Shown: in pieces, positions 1 through 6,211 of the stretch
How positions within the stretch are numbered: the first letter of the stretch is position 1
Layout of the letters: each line of letters begins with the position of its first letter
DNA from: Vicinamibacteria bacterium
Lineage (GTDB): Bacteria > Acidobacteriota > Vicinamibacteria > Vicinamibacterales > UBA2999
Length of the DNA: 11,297 nt
Direction: 5' to 3'
NCBI GenBank assembly: GCA_025938035.1
Contig: JAICQE010000149.1
Location: 1-11,297, forward strand
Program-made: the position numbers and the translations under genes
Notes under the pieces: model-generated
What the model saw: only the letters and a program-made list of their open reading frames with translations
Told to the model about the DNA's origin: nothing
The model's database searches: none

Positions 1-474
1 GTCGGCAACCCGAACGCGGACCTGATGTTCGTGGGCGAGGCGCCCGGCGCCGACGAAGACATCCAGGGCGAACCGTTCGTCGGCCGGGCCGGTCAGCTGC
101 TGACGAAGATCATCGAAGCCATCGATCTGAAGCGCGAGGACGTCTACATCGCCAACGTCATCAAGTGCCGTCCGCCCGCCAACCGCAACCCGGAGCCCGA
201 CGAAGTGGAGCAGTGCGAGCCGTTCCTCTTCCGCCAGATCGACCTCATCAAGCCGCGCGTCATCGTCGCGCTCGGCAAGTTCGCCGCGCAGTGCCTGCTC
301 AAGACCGACGCGCCGATCACCCGCATCCGCGGCCGCGAGTTCACCTACCGCGACGCGGTGCTGATTCCCACGTATCATCCGGCCTACCTGCTGCGGAATC
401 CGTCGGCGAAGCGCGACGTATGGGAAGACATGAAGAAGGTCCGCGCCATACTTTCGCAAAGCGCGGACGAGTAA
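1..474 (+). CDS. Family-4 uracil-DNA glycosylase, 5'-truncated by window edge
   Basis: This enzyme removes uracil from DNA (deaminated cytosine or misincorporated dUMP) and so starts base excision repair. The reading frame is open from base 1, so 157 C-terminal residues are visible and the first ATG at 25 is internal. The sequence opens with the active-site motif region beginning GEAPGADED, followed by [12 protein letters not shown]. Next comes [14 protein letters not shown]...QC, which carries two of the four Fe-S cluster cysteines of family 4. The C-terminal [14 protein letters not shown] block forms the DNA-intercalating/catalytic loop of the superfamily. The N-terminal part with the other two cysteines should lie upstream of the window. 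The stop codon (472-474) is followed at once by a heptamer repeat, and priA starts 34 bp downstream on the same strand, so the two may be cotranscribed. Family assignment is secure; the exact start is unknown. Confidence 0.93.
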   Translation, partial: VGNPNADLMFVGEAPGADEDIQGEPFVGRAGQLLTKIIEAIDLKREDVYIANVIKCRPPANRNPEPDEVEQCEPFLFRQIDLIKPRVIVALGKFAAQCLLKTDAPITRIRGREFTYRDAVLIPTYHPAYLLRNPSAKRDVWEDMKKVRAILSQSADE

Positions 475-502
475 TGCAGAATTCTGAATTCTGAATTCTG
501 AA
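475..502. repeat. Heptamer tandem array, TTYTGMA family
   Basis: Directly after the uracil-DNA glycosylase stop codon come four 7-base units: TGCAGAA (the reverse complement of TTCTGCA), then TTCTGAA three times in perfect tandem (482-502). Each junction creates a GAATTC palindrome. The array fills nearly all of the 34-bp gap before the GTG start of priA, leaving no Shine-Dalgarno-like sequence. The same heptamer family occurs at 2746-2815. Confidence 0.85.
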
Positions 503-508
503 TTTCCG

Positions 509-2743
509 GTGCAGTTCATCTCCGTCGCCGTCCCCGTTCCTTTCCTCGATCTCCTGACCTACGCCGTTCCGCCATCGCTCGCGATGCCGGCGGTGGGCGC
601 GCGCGGGCGGGTGCCGATCGGAAGCCGCACGGTCACCGGATGCGTGATCGAGGCGCCGGCGCAGGATGCCGCGCCGGCAGACGCCAGGGAACTCATCGAG
701 GTGCTCGACGACGAGCCGTTCCTCCCGCCGGCGGTTGTCGAGCTGTGCCAATGGGTCGCGGATTACTACCTCGCCGGGATTGGCGATGCGATTGCGGTGG
801 CGCTCCCGCCAGGGGCGCGCGAGAAAGCCTCCGGTTTCCGCACTCGCCGGACGGCAGCACTGACGGCTCACGGGCGTTCGGCCGCGGCCGGCGACGCTTC
901 GGACGCGGATTTGCGCCTGACCGCCAGACAGCGCGAGGCCGTGGCGGCGCTGTCGGCCGCCTCGGCCCCGCTCCCGCTCTCGGAACTGCGCGAGCGCGGC
1001 ATCACGGCCGATCTCGTCGGGCGGCTGGCTAAACATGGCCTGGTGGCGATCGCTGAAGAGGCACACGAGCGCGATCCCTTCGCAGACGCGCTGATGGCCG
1101 GCGTCGCTCGCGATCCCGCCCGGCAGTTGACCGTCGAGCAGGCCTCCGCGCTGGAACAGCTCGAAGCGCTTGCGGGCCGGCGCGACTTTCGCGTCGCCCT
1201 GCTGCACGGCGTCACGGGCAGCGGCAAGACCGAGCTGTATCTGCGGCTGGCGCGGTGCGTGTGCGGCTCCGGGCGCCAGGTGCTGATGCTGGTGCCGGAA
1301 ATCGCGCTCACGCCCTCCGTGGCCGCGCTGTTCCGCGGCGCATTCGGCGATCGCGTGGCCATTCAGCACAGCGCCCTGTCGGACGGTGAGCGCCACGATC
1401 AGTGGCAGCGCATCCGCCGCGGGGTGGTCGATCTGGTCATCGGCACGCGGTCCGCCGTCTTCGCGCCGCTGCCGCGCCTGGGCCTGGTCATCGTCGATGA
1501 AGAGCACGACTCGTCGTACAAGCAGGAGGAGGCGCCGCGGTATCACGGCCGCGACGTCGCGGTCATGCGCGCCAGCCGTGAGGGCGCGCTGGTCGTGCTC
1601 GGCTCGGCGACGCCGTCGATGGAGTCCTATCAGAACGCGGTCAGCGGCAAGTACGAACGCGTCGTCCTCGAGCGCCGGGTGCTCGATCGCCCGCTGGCAG
1701 CGGTGCGGGTCGTGAACATGCGCGACGAGTACGCGGCCGAAGGTCCGGATGTCGTCATCAGCCGTGACCTGGCGGCGGCGATCGAGGATCGCCTGTCGCG
1801 GTGCGAGCAGGTGGTCGTCCTGCTGAACCGGCGCGGGTATTCGACGGCCGTCGTGTGCCGGCAATGCGGCGATATGTTCGATTGCCCGAACTGCAGCATC
1901 TCGCTGACGGTTCACGCCGCCCGCAACGGATGGCGGGCGCGCTGCCACTACTGCAACTACTCGGTGATGGTGCCGAAGGCGTGCCGCAAGTGCGCCGCGC
2001 CGTATCTCGAGCACACCGGCTTCGGCACCGAAAAAGTCGAGCAGCACCTGCGCGATCGGTTCCCCGACGCGCGCATCGGCCGCGTCGATCGCGACTCGGT
2101 CAGAAGAAAAGGCGCCCTCGCGTCGCTGCTCTCCCGCTTCGCCGCCGCGGAGCTGGACGTGCTCGTCGGGACCCAGATGATCGCCAAGGGTCACGACTTC
2201 CCGGGCGTGACGCTGGTCGGGGTGATTTCGGCCGACGTCGGGCTCGGCCTGGCCGACTTCCGCGCCGCCGAGCGCACGTTCCAGCTCCTGACCCAGGTCG
2301 CCGGCCGCGCCGGCCGTGGCGAGCGCCTGGGCGAAGCGGTGATTCAGACTCTCTATCCCGAGCACTACAGCGTGCGGCTCGCGTGCGGGCAGGATTACGT
2401 CGGCTTCTTCGAGAAGGAGATCAATTTCCGCCGCGGGATGAAGTATCCGCCGCTGGTGGCCATGGTCAACGCGGTGGTTCGCGGGCGGACGTTCGACGAC
2501 GCGATGCAGACGGCAGCGGAGGTGGTGCGGCGCCTCGCGGACGGCGCGCAGGCCGGCGGCTTTACCATCCTCGGCCCGGCGCCCGCGCCGCTGGCGAAGC
2601 TGCGCGGCGAGCACCGGGTCCAGTTCTTTCTGAAGGGCGCGCGCCGCGCGGAGATGCGTCAGGCGCTCCGCGCGGTTGTCGCGGCGATGCCGGAAGTCCG
2701 GCGGCGAGTCACAATCGACGTCGATCCGTTGAACGTGCTGTAA
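509..2743 (+). CDS. priA: Primosomal protein N' (replication restart helicase PriA)
   Basis: PriA is the 3'-5' superfamily-2 helicase that recognises abandoned replication forks and reloads the replisome. The 744-residue product is close to the usual length (about 730). The N-terminal ~100 residues are the fork-binding domain (starting MQFISVAVPVPFLDLLTYAVP). Walker A is GVTGSGKTE (about residue 234) and the Walker B/DEEH box is at 330-333. Eight cysteines at 450, 453, 459, 462, 479, 482, 492 and 495 form the two zinc sites characteristic of PriA. They are followed by helicase motifs V-VI (GTQMIAKGHDFPGVTLVGV and QVAGRAGRG). All key residues are present, so the protein should be an active helicase. 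The start is GTG at 509, chosen because the canonical N-terminus begins there; no clear ribosome-binding site precedes it. A long antisense ORF across this gene is a composition shadow. Confidence 0.97.
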   Translation: MQFISVAVPVPFLDLLTYAVPPSLAMPAVGARGRVPIGSRTVTGCVIEAPAQDAAPADARELIEVLDDEPFLPPAVVELCQWVADYYLAGIGDAIAVALPPGAREKASGFRTRRTAALTAHGRSAAAGDASDADLRLTARQREAVAALSAASAPLPLSELRERGITADLVGRLAKHGLVAIAEEAHERDPFADALMAGVARDPARQLTVEQASALEQLEALAGRRDFRVALLHGVTGSGKTELYLRLARCVCGSGRQVLMLVPEIALTPSVAALFRGAFGDRVAIQHSALSDGERHDQWQRIRRGVVDLVIGTRSAVFAPLPRLGLVIVDEEHDSSYKQEEAPRYHGRDVAVMRASREGALVVLGSATPSMESYQNAVSGKYERVVLERRVLDRPLAAVRVVNMRDEYAAEGPDVVISRDLAAAIEDRLSRCEQVVVLLNRRGYSTAVVCRQCGDMFDCPNCSISLTVHAARNGWRARCHYCNYSVMVPKACRKCAAPYLEHTGFGTEKVEQHLRDRFPDARIGRVDRDSVRRKGALASLLSRFAAAELDVLVGTQMIAKGHDFPGVTLVGVISADVGLGLADFRAAERTFQLLTQVAGRAGRGERLGEAVIQTLYPEHYSVRLACGQDYVGFFEKEINFRRGMKYPPLVAMVNAVVRGRTFDDAMQTAAEVVRRLADGAQAGGFTILGPAPAPLAKLRGEHRVQFFLKGARRAEMRQALRAVVAAMPEVRRRVTIDVDPLNVL

Positions 2744-2745
2744 CG

Positions 2746-2815
2746 AAATGCAAGATTCAAAATGCAAAATGCAAACTCCCGCATGCGTTTGCATTTTGAA
2801 TTCTGCATTTTGAAT
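2746..2815. repeat. Inverted pair of heptamer arrays (TTYTGMA family)
   Basis: Between the convergent stop codons of priA (2743) and the secreted-protein gene (2823) lie two opposed heptamer arrays. The left arm reads AAATGCA, AGATTCA, AAATGCA, AAATGCA (2746-2773). The right arm reads TTTGCAT, TTTGAAT, TCTGCAT, TTTGAAT (2788-2815). Re-phased and read on the appropriate strand, most units fit TTYTGMA (TTTTGCA, TTTTGAA, TTCTGCA); TCTTGCA in the left arm and GTTTGCA in the right arm each differ at one base. The arms fold into a long imperfect hairpin. The array begins 2 bases after one stop codon and ends 7 bases before the other. Confidence 0.85.
2765..2798. terminator. Probable bidirectional terminator core hairpin
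   Basis: A perfect 12-bp stem (2765-2776 with 2787-2798, CAAAATGCAAAC against its complement) encloses a 10-base loop at the centre of the inverted heptamer arrays. It sits between two convergent genes and is followed on either strand by T-rich sequence rather than a clean T run. A role in ending both transcripts is inferred from position and fold; the stem is A+T-rich, unlike a classical GC-rich intrinsic terminator. Confidence 0.5.
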
Positions 2816-2822
2816 TACAGCG

Positions 2823-3764
2823 TCAGTTGCCCCATCCCCCCCGCCCGCCTTGGCGTCCGCCCTGGCCGCCTTGAGCCGGCTCGCCGCCGCCGGCGCCGCG
2901 GCCGCCGCGCGCGCCACCATTGGCCTCGATAACGGTGTAATCCGCCGGCACGGCGAACAGGTCGGCCCGTGGCTCAGACCGATTGATGTTCGTCAGCCGA
3001 TACTCGACGACGCCGGTCCGGGGATCGGAGAAGCGGGACGAGATCACCATATTCAGCTCCGGTGATTCCCACTGCTCCTCGACGATCTGAATCGCGCGAT
3101 CGTTGCCGATGCGTCCCGCCGGAATCGTCGTGGTCGATCGACGCCCGGTTGCCTTCACTCCTTCGATCTGACGCGTGCCGAGCGGCTCTTCGACCGACTG
3201 CACGTCGGCTGGAACGGCCGCCCCCTGTCCACGCACGCTGAGTCCGATTCCTCCCACGGTCCAGCTGTTCACGAGCGTTATATCTCTGGCGCGAAAGTAA
3301 AGGCCGTTATTGAGGGTGTCGTTGAACCATTGCACCCCGCGCGGCGTTCGGCGGGCCGTGCGGTTGGCCGGGTTGAGCACGTAGGGCGTCGGATCACGCG
3401 GCACGGTATCGAAGGTGATCGTCGTCTGCGGCTGGCCCTGCGGACTCAACCGATCGAGCCCGATCACGGTCTGCTCGCGGCGAACGCGCCCGGCCGAATC
3501 GCGATACCACTTCGCCGTGGTCCGCTGCTCGATCTTCGTGCCGTCGCCGAGCGTCTGCGTCACGGTTGTCACTGCGTCGGCAGAGAACGGAGCGTTCGGT
3601 ACCACGGCGTCGGTCAGGGGGCCTCCCGCGGCGCGAGGGTCCTGGAGTGATTGTGCCGCGGCGGTCAGTCTCGCTCGCCTGTCTGGTTCCTGTGCCCGGG
3701 CGACGGTCAGAGTGACCGCGAGTCCGGCCGCGCACGCCACAGCCGCTAGAAAAGAACGCGTCAT
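2823..3764 (-). CDS. Secreted protein of unknown function with Gly/Arg-rich tail
   Basis: I do not recognise a named family. The 313-residue product starts with a signal peptide: MTR, a hydrophobic core to about residue 20, then ARA before Gln25, a plausible signal-peptidase I site. The mature part (about 25-279) looks like a soluble, beta-rich domain, with repeated charged/polar strands and no membrane segment. Residues ~280-313 are low-complexity Gly/Arg/Gln (GGRGAGGG..., ending GGRGGWGN). The ATG overlaps the upstream stop codon as ATGA (3761-3764), and a good Shine-Dalgarno (GAGGAG, 8-base spacing) lies inside the upstream gene, so the start is secure. It is the last gene of the sigma-factor operon and is therefore a candidate periplasmic or exported partner, or output, of that signalling unit. 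The function is unknown. Confidence 0.85.
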   Translation of the reverse strand: MTRSFLAAVACAAGLAVTLTVARAQEPDRRARLTAAAQSLQDPRAAGGPLTDAVVPNAPFSADAVTTVTQTLGDGTKIEQRTTAKWYRDSAGRVRREQTVIGLDRLSPQGQPQTTITFDTVPRDPTPYVLNPANRTARRTPRGVQWFNDTLNNGLYFRARDITLVNSWTVGGIGLSVRGQGAAVPADVQSVEEPLGTRQIEGVKATGRRSTTTIPAGRIGNDRAIQIVEEQWESPELNMVISSRFSDPRTGVVEYRLTNINRSEPRADLFAVPADYTVIEANGGARGGRGAGGGEPAQGGQGGRQGGRGGWGN

Positions 3765-4270
3765 GGTGTCTGCTCCTCTTCAATAACCTGAACGAACCGT
3801 ACTGCCCGCGCGAGCCCGTCGTCACCGACGACGACGTCGGCCAGGATGTTGGGGTCGTTGCTGATCCCTGCCGGCGCTGTCGCACCGAACGCCGCCAGAG
3901 CCGTACGCGGCACCTGCATCCGCACCACGTAGCCACCGCGCGCCGGCACGTTGCTGTACCGCAGCGGGAAGAATTCGGTTACCAGCTCTCGTGTGACCAC
4001 TGCGCCATCGGCAGCCACGGGGAGGCCCGGCCGGGACTGCAGCGTTCGCCACGCAGGTACGGCGAGTGCGGTTGCGAGCGCCGCGGCGGCCGCAAGGGAA
4101 AGCACCATCGCGCGCCGCCGTCGCGCATCCGCGATCGCCTGGACTTCGGCGAGCAGCCGCAGTCCGACGGCGTTCGACGCGCCAAGCCGCTCGTCGTCTT
4201 CCGCGACCGCGCGCAGGCCGACGGTCAGCCTTTCGTCGCTTCCGCTTTCGTTTTCCACGTCGAACCTCAT
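3761..4270 (-). CDS. Single-pass membrane protein in anti-sigma position
   Basis: This 169-residue protein has a charged cytoplasmic N-terminus (residues 1-53, ending ADARRRR), one transmembrane helix at about 54-72 (MVLSLAAAAALATALA) and an extracytoplasmic domain of about 95 residues. The basic stretch before the helix predicts cytoplasm-in orientation. The start is the ATG at 4270, which overlaps the sigma-factor stop codon as ATGA; the longer frame from 4426 would lie deep inside the sigma gene. ACCTC at 4281-4285 (GAGGT on the coding strand) is a possible ribosome-binding site 10 bases away. Topology and coupling to the sigma gene make an anti-sigma factor or sigma regulator the natural inference. 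However, the HxxxCxxC zinc motif of ZAS anti-sigma factors is absent, and I cannot place the N-terminal domain in a family. Its stop overlaps the next gene's start. Confidence 0.8.
   Translation of the reverse strand: MRFDVENESGSDERLTVGLRAVAEDDERLGASNAVGLRLLAEVQAIADARRRRAMVLSLAAAAALATALAVPAWRTLQSRPGLPVAADGAVVTRELVTEFFPLRYSNVPARGGYVVRMQVPRTALAAFGATAPAGISNDPNILADVVVGDDGLARAVRFVQVIEEEQTP
3773..3778 (-). promoter_or_regulatory. Shine-Dalgarno of the secreted-protein gene
   Basis: CTCCTC on the plus strand reads GAGGAG on the coding strand, 8 bases before the ATG at 3764. It lies within the last codons of the upstream gene and confirms the ATGA-coupled start. Confidence 0.75.
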
Positions 4271-4842
4271 CTCGTCGCGGACCTCACAAGGTCCCCGCCA
4301 CTGCGTGTTGCCGAGAGCTTCGTCATCAGCAACGCCTTCGCCCGGTGCAGCCGGGACCGCACGGTCCCTACGGGGCAGTGTGCAATCGCCGCGGCATCCG
4401 CGTAAGTCATCTCCTGCAGCTCGCACAGCACCACCGCTTCGCGATACGCCGCCGGCAGCGAGGCGATTGCCGCGCGCACGGTCTGGATCGTCTCCTCGCG
4501 CGAGAGGCTGTCCAGCACGCTGGGCCGTTCATCCGGCCACGCCGTCCGCTCGTCGTGCTCGTCGAGATCGAACGTCGCGGCCTCGCGTGCGCTCAGCCGC
4601 TTCAGCACGAAGTGCCGGGCGATTCCAAACAGGTAATTGCCGACCGTCCCCTTGCCCGCGTCGTAGCCGACCTGTCCTCGCAGCACGGCGAGGAACGTCT
4701 CCTGCACGACGTCGTCGGCCGCATCGCGGCCGCACATGTGCGCCGCGTAGCGGAAGATGCGCCGCTCGAACCCGGCAAACAGCCGGGAGAAGGCGACCGC
4801 ATCGCCGCGGCGCGCCAGCGCGATCAGCCCGGCATCGTCCAC
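4267..4842 (-). CDS. ECF-type sigma-70 family RNA polymerase sigma factor
   Basis: An alternative sigma factor directs RNA polymerase to a small regulon in response to a signal. The 191-residue protein has the two-domain ECF layout. Region 2 covers about residues 7-60, with ...DDVVQETFLAVLRG being the typical 2.2-2.3 core. A variable linker follows (~85-115). Region 4 (~120-175) includes SLPAAYREAVVLCELQEMTY and the helix-turn-helix ending VGTVRSRLHRAKALL. I prefer the GTG at 4842 because the protein then begins just before region 2 (DDAGLIALARRGD). The frame runs on upstream to an ATG at 4941, but that would overlap the protease gene by about 50 bp and add an unconserved-looking leader. The stop overlaps the next gene's ATG (ATGA). 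A GGAACTT element upstream hints at self-regulation. The family is secure, the start less so. Confidence 0.92.
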   Translation of the reverse strand: MDDAGLIALARRGDAVAFSRLFAGFERRIFRYAAHMCGRDAADDVVQETFLAVLRGQVGYDAGKGTVGNYLFGIARHFVLKRLSAREAATFDLDEHDERTAWPDERPSVLDSLSREETIQTVRAAIASLPAAYREAVVLCELQEMTYADAAAIAHCPVGTVRSRLHRAKALLMTKLSATRSGGDLVRSATR

Positions 4843-4873
4843 GTCATGAGTGCATTGCCCGGCCGCGGGCGGA

Positions 4874-4880
4874 AAGTTCC
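4874..4880 (-). promoter_or_regulatory. Possible ECF -35 element (GGAACTT) upstream of the sigma gene
   Basis: In the 47-bp gap between the protease stop and the sigma GTG, the minus strand carries GGAACTT, identical to the -35 motif of E. coli sigmaE-type promoters. About 16 bases further on, the expected -10 position reads CAATGC, which is not a good ECF -10. A short-leader, self-regulated promoter is possible but unproven. Confidence 0.3.
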
Positions 4881-4889
4881 AGGGATCCG

Positions 4890-5837
4890 CTAGAGCGGCT
4901 GCACGATGTCCACGGGTTCGATCGGGGCGGGGGTGAAACACAGGATGAACATGATGACCGCAAACACCGCGACCGCCTTGCGGGTCGGGTCGAGCGGGAG
5001 ATGTTCGTCAGGGGTGGGCGGATGGTGTCGTCCGAAGACCGCCAGCATGAGGATCGTCAGCCCGGCCCACACCAGCCAGGACATCGACCATAAGGCGAGG
5101 CCGATGAGGCAGGCCACCATCACCAGGGTGACGGCGGAACTCTTCCGCCCGAACACCGCGTAGGAGATATGCCCTCCATCGAGCTGGCCGATTGGGAAAA
5201 GGTTGAGCGCCGTAGCCAGCAGCCCGAACCACGCCGCAAACGCCATCGGGTGCATGGTCACGGTAAACCCCTCCGCGACGTGGCCGAACGTCAGCCAGGC
5301 GGCCAGCTTGAACAGCAGCGGCTCGCCAAGCCAGAGCAGCGGCTCCGGATAGTCAGGTGGTATCTCGTCGATGCGCGACAGATACATCCCGACAAACAGC
5401 AGCGGCACTGCGACGACGAATCCTGCGATGGGGCCGGCGATGCCGATGTCGAAGAGCTCTTTTTTGCCGGGGATTGGCTGCCGTATGCGGATGAATGCCC
5501 CGAGCGTTCCTGTGAGCAGGAGCGGCATCGGCAGGAAATACGGACGCGACGACGCGACGCCGTAGAACCGGCAGGCGTAATAGTGTCCGAGCTCGTGGCA
5601 GCCGAGGATCGCGAGGATCGGTACGCTGTACCACAGTCCGTAAATCAGCAGTTCTCTCGTGGAGAACGGATTGGGGCCGCCGCTAAACCCAAGATAAAAA
5701 CTGACATAATGCCCCGCTCCGGCGGCCGTCGTCGTGTAGATCGTTGCCAGGAACAGCAGCACGTACGGCCAGAGCCGGTCGCGTTGGGGCGTCACGGGTA
5801 CGGAGACCAGATCGGGAGACGAAGGATCGGCCGGCAA
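4890..5837 (-). CDS. Site-2 protease family (M50) intramembrane metalloprotease
   Basis: This is a multi-pass membrane zinc protease of the S2P/RseP superfamily, which cuts substrates inside the membrane. The 315-residue protein has about seven hydrophobic segments (near 22-45, 63-85, 100-118, 131-153, 195-215, 234-268 and 287-303). The zinc/catalytic motif HELGH is at 81-85 and the second metal-ligand motif N...LDGGH is at 212-223. No PDZ domain is seen, so it resembles the compact S2P group rather than RseP. The start is uncertain: TTG at 5837 lies 9 bases after the HU stop codon with GGAG abutting it, and GTG at 5795 is the alternative. Downstream is an ECF sigma factor with a membrane partner, a classical context for regulated intramembrane proteolysis of an anti-sigma factor. 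That link is an inference; the enzyme class is secure. Confidence 0.92.
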   Translation of the reverse strand: MPADPSSPDLVSVPVTPQRDRLWPYVLLFLATIYTTTAAGAGHYVSFYLGFSGGPNPFSTRELLIYGLWYSVPILAILGCHELGHYYACRFYGVASSRPYFLPMPLLLTGTLGAFIRIRQPIPGKKELFDIGIAGPIAGFVVAVPLLFVGMYLSRIDEIPPDYPEPLLWLGEPLLFKLAAWLTFGHVAEGFTVTMHPMAFAAWFGLLATALNLFPIGQLDGGHISYAVFGRKSSAVTLVMVACLIGLALWSMSWLVWAGLTILMLAVFGRHHPPTPDEHLPLDPTRKAVAVFAVIMFILCFTPAPIEPVDIVQPL

Positions 5838-5846
5838 CTCCGGCTG

Positions 5847-6116
5847 TTACCCTATATTTTGAAGATCCTTGCCGGGCTTGAACCGGATCGTGCGGCCGGG
5901 AGGGATGCGAACTTCCTTGCCGGTCCGTGGGTTACGTCCGATGCCGCGCTTGCGGGGCTTCACCTGAAATACCCCGAACCCGCGCAACTCGATGCGATCC
6001 CCACGCTGCATGGAGAGGCGCATGGCGTCGAACACGGCGTCAACCGCGACCTCAGCCTTGACTTTGGTGATGTCGGCGATCTTCGAGACTTCGTTGACGA
6101 TGTCGACCTTAATCAT
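5847..6116 (-). CDS. HU/IHF family DNA-binding protein
   Basis: This is a small nucleoid protein that binds and bends DNA as a dimer. The 89-residue length is normal for the family. N-terminal helices span about residues 3-38. The saddle and DNA-binding arm follow (GFGVFQVKPRKRGIGRNP then RTGKEVRIPPG, about 47-74), containing the signature GRNPRTG and the intercalating proline at the arm tip. The sequence does not tell me whether it is HU or an IHF subunit. The ATG at 6116 fits the family N-terminus; an upstream in-frame ATG at 6164 would add 16 residues and lie next to the transcription start, so I reject it. A strong promoter lies 60-90 bp upstream. The protease gene begins 9 bp after the stop codon, which suggests that HU expression also drives the membrane-protease/sigma genes. 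Confidence 0.95.
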   Translation of the reverse strand: MIKVDIVNEVSKIADITKVKAEVAVDAVFDAMRLSMQRGDRIELRGFGVFQVKPRKRGIGRNPRTGKEVRIPPGRTIRFKPGKDLQNIG

Positions 6117-6155
6117 TTGGATGCGTGTTTCGCAATGAGATTTGCCGGCAAGCGC

Positions 6156-6189
6156 CTCTGCCAAAAAGCTGTAACTATCATAGGCAGAG
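6156..6189. promoter_or_regulatory. Dyad flanking the HU-gene -10 and start site
   Basis: CTCTGCC (6156-6162) and GGCAGAG (6183-6189) form a 7-bp inverted repeat separated by 20 bases. The gap contains the minus-strand -10 box and the predicted transcription start. This could be an operator for a dimeric regulator or chance; no known binding site is matched. Confidence 0.3.
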
Positions 6190-6205
6190 CTACTTACACT
6201 GTCAA
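6177..6205 (-). promoter_or_regulatory. Near-consensus sigma70 promoter for the HU gene
   Basis: On the minus strand, TTGACA (6205-6200) is followed by exactly 17 bases and then TATGAT (6182-6177): a perfect -35, optimal spacing and a one-mismatch -10. Transcription should start near 6170, giving a leader of about 54 bases before the HU ATG at 6116. It faces away from der, whose GTG is only 7 bases from the -35, so the two genes share this 95-bp region divergently. Confidence 0.85.
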
Positions 6206-6211
6206 CATTCC

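Noticed and set aside
341..2920. 859-codon open frame on the minus strand opposite priA
   Set aside because: It is exactly antisense to an unambiguous priA, is Arg/Ala/His-rich as expected from a GC-rich shadow frame, and shows no domain.
4843..4941. Longer sigma factor from the ATG at 4941
   Set aside because: It would overlap the protease gene by about 50 bp and add a Pro/Arg-rich leader; the GTG at 4842 places the start just before region 2.
3951..5093. 380-codon plus-strand frame
   Set aside because: Antisense to the sigma operon; Ser/Arg-rich composition with no motifs.
6125..6211. Longer N-terminus for Der starting at the ATG at 6125
   Set aside because: The added 29 residues do not resemble Der and would cover the divergent HU promoter.
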